Below, piece by piece: positions 1 through 7,512 of a stretch of DNA of 64,000 bases (positions within the stretch are counted from its first letter, which is position 1; each line of letters begins with the position of its first letter). Below the pieces are notes generated by a model. That model searched no databases. It saw only the letters and a program-made list of their open reading frames with translations, and had not been told where the DNA came from. Both the position numbers and the translations under genes were made by a program. The DNA is taken from assembly GCF_014202435.1 (NCBI RefSeq), contig NZ_JACHGU010000003.1, forward strand, positions 62,001 to 126,000, read 5' to 3'. The DNA is from Pseudoxanthomonas broegbernensis. Lineage in GTDB: Bacteria; Pseudomonadota; Gammaproteobacteria; Xanthomonadales; Xanthomonadaceae.

Positions 1-347
1 GCGGCACGCCGGTAACGTTCGCCCGCGCGCGCGGCATTGCCCTGCACCGAATCGACCGCACCCAGCAGCGACAGCGCATCGACCGCCGACGGCTCCAGCT
101 TGAGCGCCCGCAGGGCCAGCTTCTCCGCCTCGGCGAACTCGCCGCCTGCATAGCGCTGCGCCGCCCGGCCCAGCAAGTCGCCGACCTGGACGCGGCGCTT
201 GGTCGCGGCGCTGTCCTCCAACTGGTACGTCGGTGCGATCCGCTCGCTGCCCTTGATCTTGGGCGGCTTGATCGTGGCAGGCGTGGCGCAGGCCGCCAGC
301 AGCAGCGCGCAGCAGGAAAGGAGCGCCGGCAGCTCAGGCCGGCGCAT
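1..347 (-). CDS. pilW: Type IV pilus biogenesis lipoprotein PilW/PilF, TPR protein (partial, C-terminus beyond window)
   Basis: The visible 115 residues begin with a lipoprotein signal (LLLAAC, lipidated Cys near residue 20), then a linker and the start of tetratricopeptide-type helices ([37 protein letters not shown], split here as overlapping A/L-rich TPR helices). PilW/PilF is the outer-membrane pilotin that helps the PilQ secretin assemble. The ATG at 347 overlaps the rlmN stop by 14 bases, so the two are probably translationally coupled. The order ndk-rlmN-pilW is the usual one in this family. Identity rests on the lipoprotein-TPR architecture plus synteny; the rest of the protein is outside the window. 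Confidence 0.82.
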   Translation of the reverse strand, partial: MRRPELPALLSCCALLLAACATPATIKPPKIKGSERIAPTYQLEDSAATKRRVQVGDLLGRAAQRYAGGEFAEAEKLALRALKLEPSAVDALSLLGAVDSVQGNAARAGERYRRA

Positions 348-1569
348 GGCCCCCGGCCTGTGCGGGGCCTTGCCCCTGCTCGACGAGGCTGCGCTGGAAT
401 TCCGCCTGGCGCCGGGTGCGGTCCATCACCTGCCCCTTGAGCTGGCCGCAGGCCGCGTCGATGTCGTCGCCGCGGGTGCGGCGGACCATGGTCAGCACCT
501 GCGAGTCGAGCAGGATCTTCTGGAAGGCGCGGATCTGCGCCTCGTCCGAGCGCTCGTAGCGGGTGCCCGGGAACGGGTTGAACGGGATCAGGTTGACCTT
601 GCCCGAATCGCGCGCCTGCACCACGTTGTCGAACTGGCGCATCAGCCTGGCCAGTTGGCGGGCATGTTCGGGCTGGTCGTTGACGCCCTTCATCAGGGTG
701 TATTCGAAGGTGACCGATTCGCGGCGGCGGTTGGCCTGCAGGTAGCGGGCGCAGGAGGCCATCAGCTCGGCGATCGGGTACTTGCGGTTGAGCGGCACCA
801 GCGTCTCGCGCAATTCGTCGGTCGGCGCGTGCAGGGATACGGCCAGCGACACGTCGCTCTCGGTGGAGAGGCGGTCGATCATCGGCACCAGGCCGGAGGT
901 GGACAGGGTGACCCGCTTGTTGGCCAGGCCGTAGCCCAGGTCGTCGCGCATCACGCTCATCGCGCGCACGACGTTGTCGAAGTTCATCAGCGGCTCGCCC
1001 ATGCCCATCATCACCACGTTGGTGAGGCGGCGCTGCTGGTGCGGCACGTTGCCCAGGTGGCGGGCGGCCACCCAGACCTGGCCGACGATCTCGGCGGCGG
1101 TCAGGTTGCGGTTGAAGCCCTGGGTGGCGGTGGAGCAGAAGGTGCAGTTCAGGCCGCAGCCCACCTGCGAGGACACGCACAGGGTGCCGCGCCCCTTGTC
1201 GGGGATGTACACGGTCTCGATGGCGTTGCGGCCATCCTCGCCCATCGCCAGCAGCCACTTGTGGGTGCCGTCGGCGGAGGGCTTGTCGAATACGACGTTG
1301 GGGACGACGACCTCGGCATGCGCGTGCAGCTTGGCCCGCAGCGCCTTGCCCAGGTCGGTCATCCGGTCGAAGTCGGTGACGTAGCGGTGATGGATCCACT
1401 TCATCACCTGGTGGGCGCGGTAGCGCTTCTCGCCGAGGATCTCCTCGAAGAAACGCTCCAGCCCGGCGCGGTCCAGTTCCAGCAGGTTCTGGCGCAACCC
1501 GCCGCCGACGATCGGCTCGCCGGCGGTGGTGACGCTCGGAATGACGGGAAGGGACTGCAGGCCGGCCAC
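334..1569 (-). CDS. rlmN: Dual-specificity 23S rRNA/tRNA adenine-C2 methyltransferase RlmN
   Basis: Radical-SAM enzyme that methylates C2 of A2503 in 23S rRNA and of A37 in some tRNAs. The protein is 411 residues, a little longer than the usual 370-400. The CX3CX2C iron-sulfur motif is seen as CGLNCTFC, followed by the MMGMGEPL segment typical of RlmN. The C-terminal Cys (in DAACGQL) that forms the protein-RNA adduct is present. The start is taken as GTG 1569, because a GAGG sits about 9 bases upstream and no better ATG lies nearby. It lies 15 bases after ndk and overlaps pilW, so the three form one transcription unit. Confidence 0.97.
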   Translation of the reverse strand: MAGLQSLPVIPSVTTAGEPIVGGGLRQNLLELDRAGLERFFEEILGEKRYRAHQVMKWIHHRYVTDFDRMTDLGKALRAKLHAHAEVVVPNVVFDKPSADGTHKWLLAMGEDGRNAIETVYIPDKGRGTLCVSSQVGCGLNCTFCSTATQGFNRNLTAAEIVGQVWVAARHLGNVPHQQRRLTNVVMMGMGEPLMNFDNVVRAMSVMRDDLGYGLANKRVTLSTSGLVPMIDRLSTESDVSLAVSLHAPTDELRETLVPLNRKYPIAELMASCARYLQANRRRESVTFEYTLMKGVNDQPEHARQLARLMRQFDNVVQARDSGKVNLIPFNPFPGTRYERSDEAQIRAFQKILLDSQVLTMVRRTRGDDIDAACGQLKGQVMDRTRRQAEFQRSLVEQGQGPAQAGGHAPA

Positions 1570-1584
1570 GTCGCTATGCCTCGC

Positions 1585-2010
1585 TCAGCGCGAAACCACT
1601 TCCGTGGCAGCGAAGAAATAGGCGACCTCGATCGCGGCGTTTTCGACCGAGTCCGAGCCGTGCGCGGCATTGGCGTCGATCGACTCGGCGAAGTCGGCGC
1701 GGATGGTGCCCGGCGCGGCGTCCTTCGGGTTGGTGGCGCCCAGCAGCTCGCGGTGCGCGGCCACGGCGTTCTCGCCTTGCAGCACCTGGATCATCACCGG
1801 GCCGGAGATCATGAACTCCACCAGCGCGTTGAAGAACGGGCGCTCGCGATGCACGGCGTAGAAGCCCTCGGCCTCGCGGCGCGACAACTGCTTGTACTTG
1901 GCGGCCACGACCTTCAGGCCGGCCTTCTCGAAGCGGGAATAGATTTCGCCGATGACGTTCTTGGCGACGGCATCGGGCTTGACGATCGAAAGGGTGCGCT
2001 CCAGCGCCAT
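1585..2010 (-). CDS. ndk: Nucleoside diphosphate kinase
   Basis: Transfers the gamma phosphate of ATP to nucleoside diphosphates through a phospho-histidine, balancing NTP pools. The 141-residue length is standard. The N-terminus [14 protein letters not shown] and the active-site NAAHGSDS (catalytic His) are both present. It starts at ATG 2010 with a purine-rich AGAAGAAGTGAAG stretch upstream. It is the first gene of the ndk-rlmN-pilW unit and has a long leader containing a terminator-like hairpin. Confidence 0.98.
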   Translation of the reverse strand: MALERTLSIVKPDAVAKNVIGEIYSRFEKAGLKVVAAKYKQLSRREAEGFYAVHRERPFFNALVEFMISGPVMIQVLQGENAVAAHRELLGATNPKDAAPGTIRADFAESIDANAAHGSDSVENAAIEVAYFFAATEVVSR

Positions 2011-2075
2011 TGGACTTCACTTCTTCTGCTGACGGACGGGGTATTCCGGACCGGGACGGCCCGAAGCTGGGGGTC

Positions 2076-2100
2076 AAAAAACCCGCGTGGGGACGCGGGC
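2076..2100 (-). terminator. Terminator-like hairpin in the ndk leader
   Basis: Read on the minus strand, CCCGCGT-CCCC-ACGCGGG is followed directly by six T. This is a canonical intrinsic terminator. It lies between the predicted ndk promoter (2123-2151) and the ndk start, so it would sit inside the 5' leader. It could be an attenuator, or the end of a very short RNA of about 45 nt. Confidence 0.6.
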
Positions 2101-2122
2101 TTAGCATCTAATGCGTAGCGGG

Positions 2123-2151
2123 ATTCTAGCATCCGGCCCGGCAGGTGTGCA
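2123..2151 (-). promoter_or_regulatory. Predicted sigma-70 promoter of ndk-rlmN-pilW
   Basis: On the minus strand, -35 TGCACA (2151-2146) and -10 TAGAAT (2128-2123) are 17 bp apart, and the -10 is preceded by TGC (extended -10). Transcription would begin near 2116 and give a leader of about 105 nt. Confidence 0.5.
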
Positions 2152-2175
2152 GCGGCAGGAATGCTGCGACGCAAA

Positions 2176-2221
2176 ATGACCCCGCCTCCGCCCTGGCCTA
2201 GAATTAAACAATCGTTTGATT
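2176..2221 (+). promoter_or_regulatory. Promoter and PsrA-type operator of the TetR regulator gene
   Basis: -35 ATGACC (2176-2181) and -10 TAGAAT (2199-2204) have a 17-bp spacer. Overlapping the -10 is the near-perfect inverted repeat AATTAAACAATCGTTTGATT (2202-2221), with core AAAC-N4-GTTT. This is the form of operator reported for PsrA of pseudomonads. Its position predicts autorepression. Confidence 0.6.
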
Positions 2222-2233
2222 CATTCAGGTGTC

Positions 2234-2863
2234 ATGGGCAGGCCAGCACACTTTTCCACCAAGGACCGTATCCTGGGCGCGGCCGAGGAACTGTTCGCCC
2301 AGCACGGCTTCGCCGGGACCTCGCTGCGCCAGGTGACCAGCCTGGCGGCGGTCAACATCGCGGCGGTCAACTACCACTTCGGCTCCAAGGAAAACCTGGT
2401 CAACGAGGTCTTCCGCCGGCGCATGGACGGGATGACCGCGCAGCGCCTGGAACAGTTGGAAGCGGCCCTGCGCGAGCATCCCGGCCAACTCGAGCCGGTC
2501 CTGGCCGCCTTCATCGAGCCGGCCCTGGCCCTGGCCCAGGACCGCAACGGCGGGGCTTCGTTCGTGCGGGTCATCGCCCGCGCCTACGCCGAGCACAACG
2601 AGAGCCTGCGCAAGTTCCTGTCGGACCACTACGGCCACGTCCTGCGCGAGTTCGGCAAGGCGCTGTCGGCCTGCCTGCCCGCGCTGGACAAGCAGACCCT
2701 GTACTGGCGCCTGGACTTCCTCGCCGGCGCGCTGACCTATGCCATGTCCGACTTCGGCCTGATCAAGCGCCCCCCTGGCGCCAGCGAGTCCAATCACCGT
2801 GCCCGCGCGGCGCGCGAACTGATCCGGTTCGCCGCCGCGGGGCTGCAGGCACCCGCAAATTGA
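2234..2863 (+). CDS. psrA: TetR-family regulator, PsrA-like fatty-acid responsive repressor
   Basis: The 209-residue protein has an N-terminal helix-turn-helix (residues about 8-55: ILGAAEELFAQHGFAGTS ... VNIAAVNYHFGSK). This closely resembles PsrA of Pseudomonas, whose NLAAVNYHFGSK signature it shares, and is followed by a ligand-binding C-terminal domain. PsrA-type repressors are released by long-chain fatty acids or acyl-CoA and control beta-oxidation. The two next genes are FadN and FadA homologues, which fits. ATG 2234 is chosen over the in-frame TTG 2216, because the latter lies inside the operator. The function is inferred from family, operator and neighbours. Confidence 0.85.
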   Translation: MGRPAHFSTKDRILGAAEELFAQHGFAGTSLRQVTSLAAVNIAAVNYHFGSKENLVNEVFRRRMDGMTAQRLEQLEAALREHPGQLEPVLAAFIEPALALAQDRNGGASFVRVIARAYAEHNESLRKFLSDHYGHVLREFGKALSACLPALDKQTLYWRLDFLAGALTYAMSDFGLIKRPPGASESNHRARAARELIRFAAAGLQAPAN

Positions 2864-2869
2864 ATTTGC
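2855..2869. repeat. 15-bp palindrome GCAAATTGAATTTGC before fadN
   Basis: A perfect 7-bp inverted repeat around one central G overlaps the stop codon of the regulator gene and ends 19 bases before the fadN ATG. It does not match the AAAC-N4-GTTT operator. It could be a separate operator or an mRNA hairpin that separates the two genes. Confidence 0.4.
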
Positions 2870-2888
2870 AATCAATAGGTTGAAAGAC

Positions 2889-5261
2889 ATGTCCGAGAAA
2901 TTGCTTGTACGCCGTGCCGCCGTCCTCGGCGCCGGTGTCATGGGCGCGCAGATCGCCGCCCACCTCACCAATGCGGGCGTGGATACCGTCCTGTTCGACC
3001 TGGCCGCCAAGGAGGGCCCCGCCGACGGCGTGGTTCTGAAGGCCATCGCCCACCTGGGCAAGCTCAGCCCCGCCCCGCTGGCGAGCAAGGCCCTGGCCGA
3101 GGCCATCGCCCCGGCCAACTACGACACTGGCCTGGACGCGCTCAGGGACTGCGACCTCATCATCGAGGCCATCGCCGAACGGATGGACTGGAAGCAGGAC
3201 CTGTACCGCAAGATCGCCCCGTTCGTGGCCGCCCACGCGGTGCTGGCCTCCAACACCTCCGGCCTGGGCATCAACGCCCTGGCCGGGGTGCTGCCCGAGC
3301 AATTGCGCCACCGCTTCTGCGGCGTGCACTTCTTCAACCCGCCGCGCTACATGCACCTGGCCGAGCTGATCCCGGCGAAGACGACCGACAAGGCCGTGCT
3401 GGAAGGCCTGGAAACGTTCCTGACCACCCAGCTCGGCAAGGGCGTGGTCTACGCCAAGGACACCCCGAACTTCATCGGCAACCGCATCGGCGTGTTCTCG
3501 ATCCTGTCGGTGATCCACCACACCCGCCAGTTCGGCCTGGGCTTCGACGAGGTCGACGCCCTCACCGGCCCGCTGGTCGGGCGGCCGAAGTCGGCCACCT
3601 ACCGTACCTCCGACGTGGTCGGCCTGGACACCATGGCCCACGTCGTCAAGACCATGGCCGACACCCTGCCCGACGATCCCTGGCACCGGTACTTCCAGTC
3701 GCCGGACTGGCTGGCCGCGCTGATCGCCAAGGGCGCGCTGGGCCAGAAGACCGGCGCCGGGATCTTCCGCAAGGTCGGCAAGGACATCGTCGTCCTCGAC
3801 CTGGAGAAGCAGGACTATCGTGCGGCCGACCGCACCGCCGCCGCCGAAGTGGTCGATATCCTGAAGATCAGGAACCCGGCAGAGAAGTTCGCCAGGTTGC
3901 GCGAGAGCGCGCATCCGCAGGCGCGGTTCCTGTGGGCCGCGTTCCGCGACCTGTTCCACTACAGCGCCTACCACCTGGCCGACATCGCGCAGACCGCGCG
4001 CGACGTCGACCTGGCCATTCGCTGGGGCTACGGCTGGTCGCTGGGCCCGTTCGAGACCTGGCAGGCCGCCGGCTGGAAGCAGGTGGCGCAATGGATCGCC
4101 GACGACATCGCCGCCGGCAAGGCCATGAGCGACGCGCCGCTGCCCGCCTGGGTGCTGGACGGCCGCGACGGCGTGCATGCCGACGCCGGCAGCTACAGCC
4201 CGTCGGAGAACGCGCTGATCCCCCGCTCCAGCCTGCCCGTGTACCAGCGCCAGCGCTTTCCCGACCCGCTGCTGGGCGAGGCTTTCGACCCCGGCAAGAC
4301 CGTGTTCGAGAACGACGGCGTGCGCCTGTGGCACGACGGCGACGGCATCGCCGTGGTCTCGTTCAAGACCAAGATGAACACCGTCTCCGACCAGGTGCTC
4401 GACGGCCTGCAGGAAGCGATCGCCATTGCCGAGCGCGACTTCCGGGGCCTGGTGATCTGGCAGCACAAGGAGCCCTTCTCCGCCGGCGCCGACCTGGCCG
4501 GCGCGCTGGGCCTGCTGCAGGCCGGCAAGGTCGACGCGTTCGAGGCGATGGTCGCCAACTTCCAGCGCACCAGCCAGCGGATCAAGTACGCGCTGGTGCC
4601 GGTGGTCGCGGCGGTGCGCGGCCTGGCCCTGGGCGGCGGCTGCGAGTTCCAGATGCACGCCGCCCGCACCGTGGCCCACCTGGAGAGCTACATCGGCCTG
4701 GTCGAGGCCGGCGTGGGCCTGCTGCCGGCCGGCGGCGGGCTGAAGGAACTGGCGGTGCGCGCCTCGCGCGCGGCCGGCCCGGGCGGCGACGTGTTCGCCG
4801 AACTGAAGAAGACCTTCGAGACGGTGGCCATGGCCAAGGTCTCGGCCTCGGCGCTGGAAGCCAAGGAGCTGGGCCTGCTGCGCCCGGACGACGTGGTCGT
4901 GTTCAACGCCTTCGAGCTGCTGCACGTGGCCAAGGCGCAGGCGCGCGCGCTGGCCGAGGCCAGCTACCGGCCGCCGCTGCCGGCGCGCCGCATCCAGGCC
5001 GCCGGCGACGTCGGCATCGCCACCTTCCGCATGCTGCTGGTCAACATGCTCGAGGGCTGCTTCATCAGTCCGTACGACGACGAGATCGCCACCCGCATCG
5101 CCACCGTCCTGAGCGGCGGCGGGATCGACCGCGGCGCGGGGGTGGACGAGGAATGGCTGCTTAGCCTGGAGCGCAAGCACTTCGTCGAGCTGGCGCAGCA
5201 GGAAAAGACCCAGGCGCGCATCGGCCACATGCTCAAGACGGGCAAGCCGTTGAGGAACTGA
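2889..5261 (+). CDS. fadN: FadN-type 3-hydroxyacyl-CoA dehydrogenase / enoyl-CoA hydratase
   Basis: A 790-residue bifunctional beta-oxidation enzyme. Domain order is dehydrogenase first: an N-terminal Rossmann fold (GAGVMG, residues 14-19), the HFFNPP active-site His near residue 145, a dehydrogenase C-terminal helical region, then a crotonase domain at about 480-700 (FSAGADL, GLALGGGCEF, GLVEAGVGLLPAGGG with the hydratase Glu). This order and length match Bacillus FadN/YusL rather than E. coli FadB, where the crotonase domain comes first. It hydrates enoyl-CoA and oxidises the 3-hydroxyacyl-CoA with NAD. ATG 2889 is preferred to TTG 2880. It pairs with fadA 70 bases downstream, under the PsrA-like regulator. 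Confidence 0.92.
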   Translation: MSEKLLVRRAAVLGAGVMGAQIAAHLTNAGVDTVLFDLAAKEGPADGVVLKAIAHLGKLSPAPLASKALAEAIAPANYDTGLDALRDCDLIIEAIAERMDWKQDLYRKIAPFVAAHAVLASNTSGLGINALAGVLPEQLRHRFCGVHFFNPPRYMHLAELIPAKTTDKAVLEGLETFLTTQLGKGVVYAKDTPNFIGNRIGVFSILSVIHHTRQFGLGFDEVDALTGPLVGRPKSATYRTSDVVGLDTMAHVVKTMADTLPDDPWHRYFQSPDWLAALIAKGALGQKTGAGIFRKVGKDIVVLDLEKQDYRAADRTAAAEVVDILKIRNPAEKFARLRESAHPQARFLWAAFRDLFHYSAYHLADIAQTARDVDLAIRWGYGWSLGPFETWQAAGWKQVAQWIADDIAAGKAMSDAPLPAWVLDGRDGVHADAGSYSPSENALIPRSSLPVYQRQRFPDPLLGEAFDPGKTVFENDGVRLWHDGDGIAVVSFKTKMNTVSDQVLDGLQEAIAIAERDFRGLVIWQHKEPFSAGADLAGALGLLQAGKVDAFEAMVANFQRTSQRIKYALVPVVAAVRGLALGGGCEFQMHAARTVAHLESYIGLVEAGVGLLPAGGGLKELAVRASRAAGPGGDVFAELKKTFETVAMAKVSASALEAKELGLLRPDDVVVFNAFELLHVAKAQARALAEASYRPPLPARRIQAAGDVGIATFRMLLVNMLEGCFISPYDDEIATRIATVLSGGGIDRGAGVDEEWLLSLERKHFVELAQQEKTQARIGHMLKTGKPLRN

Positions 5262-5331
5262 TCCGGAACCGTGGCGCGCCGCCGGCGCGCCCTCCCCGAT
5301 CGACGCCGACTACAGACTCCGGAGAATTCCA

Positions 5332-6537
5332 ATGAGCAAGCAAGTACAGGACGCCTACATCGTCGCCGCCACCCGTACCCCGGTCGGCAAGGCGCCCAAG
5401 GGCGTGTTCCGCAACACCCGTCCGGACGACATGCTCGCCCACGTGCTCCGGGCCGTGGTCGCGCAGGCGCCGGGCATCGACGTCGGCCGCATCGACGACG
5501 CCATCATCGGCTGCGCCATGCCCGAGGGCGAGCAGGGCATGAACGTGGCGCGCATCGGCGTGCTGCTGGCCGGCCTGCCCGACACCATCGCCGCGCAGAC
5601 CGTCAATCGCTTCTGCTCCTCGGGCCTGCAGGCGGTGGCCCTGGCCGCCGACCAGATCCGCCTGGGCAACGCCGAGCTGATGCTGGCCGGCGGCACCGAG
5701 TCGATGTCGATGGTGCCGATGATGGGCAACAAGGTCGCGCTGTCGCCGTCGGTATTCCGCGACGACCACGTCGCCATTGCCTACGGCATGGGCATCACCG
5801 CCGAGAAGGTGGCCGAGGAATGGAAGGTCTCGCGCGAGGCGCAGGATGCCTTCGCCCTGGCCTCGCACCGGAAGGCGCTGGCGGCGATCGCGGCCGGCGA
5901 ATTCCGCGACGAGATCAGCCCGTACGAGATCCATTCGCACGTGCCCGACCTGGCCGGCAACACCATCCGGCTGCAGAAGCGGCTCGTCGACACCGACGAG
6001 GGGCCGCGCGCGGATACCTCGCTGGAAGGGCTGGCGAGGCTGCGCCCGGTGTTCCGCAACGGCCAGTTCGGCGGCAGCGTCACCGCCGGCAACGCCTCGC
6101 AGATGAGCGACGGCGCCGGCGCGGTGCTGCTGGCCTCCGAGCAGGCGATCAAGGACTACGGGCTGACGCCCCTCGCCCGCTTCGTCAGCTTCTCGGTGGC
6201 CGGCGTGCGCCCGGAAGTGATGGGTATCGGGCCGATCGCGGCGATCCCCAAGGCGCTGAAGCAGGCCGGCCTGACCAAGGACCGGTTGGACTGGATCGAA
6301 CTCAACGAGGCCTTCGCCGCGCAGGCGCTGGCGGTGATCGGCGACAGCCGGCTCGATCCGGCCAAGGTCAACCCGCTGGGCGGCGCCATCGCCCTGGGCC
6401 ATCCGCTCGGCGCGACCGGCGCGATCCGTACCGCGACTCTCGTCCACGGCCTGCGCAGGCGCAGGCAGAAGTACGGCATGGTGACCATGTGCATCGGCAC
6501 CGGCATGGGGGCGGCAGGCATCTTCGAGGCATTGTGA
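5332..6537 (+). CDS. fadA: Acetyl-CoA C-acyltransferase (3-ketoacyl-CoA thiolase)
   Basis: Performs the last step of beta-oxidation, thiolytic cleavage of 3-ketoacyl-CoA. The 401 residues carry all thiolase landmarks: the acylated Cys in NRFCSSGLQ (near residue 90), NEAFAAQAL, the catalytic His in GHPLGATGA, and the second Cys in CIGTGMGAAG at the C-terminus. A GGAG lies 7 bases before the ATG. The intergenic 70 bases show no promoter-like element, so it is presumably co-transcribed with fadN. A hairpin follows the stop. Confidence 0.96.
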   Translation: MSKQVQDAYIVAATRTPVGKAPKGVFRNTRPDDMLAHVLRAVVAQAPGIDVGRIDDAIIGCAMPEGEQGMNVARIGVLLAGLPDTIAAQTVNRFCSSGLQAVALAADQIRLGNAELMLAGGTESMSMVPMMGNKVALSPSVFRDDHVAIAYGMGITAEKVAEEWKVSREAQDAFALASHRKALAAIAAGEFRDEISPYEIHSHVPDLAGNTIRLQKRLVDTDEGPRADTSLEGLARLRPVFRNGQFGGSVTAGNASQMSDGAGAVLLASEQAIKDYGLTPLARFVSFSVAGVRPEVMGIGPIAAIPKALKQAGLTKDRLDWIELNEAFAAQALAVIGDSRLDPAKVNPLGGAIALGHPLGATGAIRTATLVHGLRRRRQKYGMVTMCIGTGMGAAGIFEAL

Positions 6538-6565
6538 TGCCCGCCCAGCCGGCGGTATCAACCAC

Positions 6566-6592
6566 AACGGCGCCCCTTGGCGCCGTCGTTGT
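6566..6592. terminator. Hairpin between convergent fadA and galU
   Basis: CGGCGCC (6568-6574) and GGCGCCG (6579-6585) pair around a CCTT loop, with T-rich sequence on the right and ACAAC on the left. It probably terminates both converging transcripts. The U-tract is interrupted. Confidence 0.5.
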
Positions 6593-6606
6593 TAGAACGG
6601 ACCGGC

Positions 6607-7512
6607 TCAGCCGTTGTCGGTCACGCCCAGTTCGTCCAGGGCCTTCTGCATGCTGATGCGCGCAGGCTCGCTCAGCTTCTCGTGGTCGAGCGCGAAGCGG
6701 ATCGTGGCCTCGATCAGGCCGATGTGCGTGCCGCAGTCGAACCGCGTGCCCCGGAAGCGGTAGGCATCATAATGACTGCCTGACGCGAGCATCGAGGCGA
6801 TCGCATCGGTAAGCTGGATTTCCCCGCCCGCCCCGCGGCCGGTGGATTCCAGCGCCCCGAAGATGCCCGGCGGCAGCACGTAGCGCCCGACCACGGCCAG
6901 CGTGCTGGGCGCATCTTCCGGCGCCGGCTTCTCCACCATCGCCTCGATCCGGCCCGCACGGCCCTCGAAGCCACGGGTGGCCACGATGCCGTAGCTGGAC
7001 GTCTTTTCCCGAGGAACGTCCTGCACCGCGATCACGCCGCCGCCGATGCGCTCGGCGTGGTCGGCCATCTGCTTGAGCGCGCCCTCGCCACGGTTCCAGA
7101 TCAGGTCGTCCGGCAACAGCACCGCGAACGGCTCGTCGCCGATCACCTCCTTGGCGCAGAGCACGGCATGCCCGAGGCCCAGGGCCTCCTGCTGGGTCAC
7201 GAAGACCGTGCGCACATGGGACGGCAGCGGGTTGCGCACCTGCTCCAACTGCACCAGCTTGCCCGCGCGCTCGAGCTTCTGCTCCAGTTCGTAGGCCTTG
7301 TCGAAGTAGTCGGCCACCGCATGCTTGTAGCGGTTGGTGATGAACACCAGCGTGTCGCAGCCGGCCTCGATGGCCTCGTCGACCGCGTACTGGATCAGCG
7401 GCTTGTCGATGATCGGCAGCATCTCCTTGGGCACGGTCTTGGTGGCCGGCAGGAAACGCGTGCCCAGCCCGGCCACGGGGAATACCGCCTTGCGAATGCG
7501 CTTGCTGGTCAT
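6607..7512 (-). CDS. galU: UTP-glucose-1-phosphate uridylyltransferase
   Basis: Makes UDP-glucose for LPS, exopolysaccharide and glycan synthesis. The 301-residue protein begins IRKAVFPVAGLGTRFLPATK, the nucleotide-binding signature of GalU, followed by KEMLPIIDKP and the EKPAPEDAPS region. The ATG at 7512 overlaps the stop of the upstream dehydratase gene (ATGA), with AGGA about 7 bases upstream, so translation is coupled. It is the last gene of the rpsA-to-galU run. Confidence 0.97.
   Translation of the reverse strand: MTSKRIRKAVFPVAGLGTRFLPATKTVPKEMLPIIDKPLIQYAVDEAIEAGCDTLVFITNRYKHAVADYFDKAYELEQKLERAGKLVQLEQVRNPLPSHVRTVFVTQQEALGLGHAVLCAKEVIGDEPFAVLLPDDLIWNRGEGALKQMADHAERIGGGVIAVQDVPREKTSSYGIVATRGFEGRAGRIEAMVEKPAPEDAPSTLAVVGRYVLPPGIFGALESTGRGAGGEIQLTDAIASMLASGSHYDAYRFRGTRFDCGTHIGLIEATIRFALDHEKLSEPARISMQKALDELGVTDNG

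Noticed and set aside
199-2118. Very long open frame on the plus strand opposite rlmN and ndk
   Set aside because: It lies wholly antisense to two clear conserved genes and has a His/Gly/Val-rich composition with no domains, typical of the shadow frame in high-GC DNA.
2880-2888. TTG at 2880 as the fadN start
   Set aside because: ATG 2889 gives the usual FadN N-terminus; the TTG would add three residues and lies closer to the palindrome without better ribosome binding.
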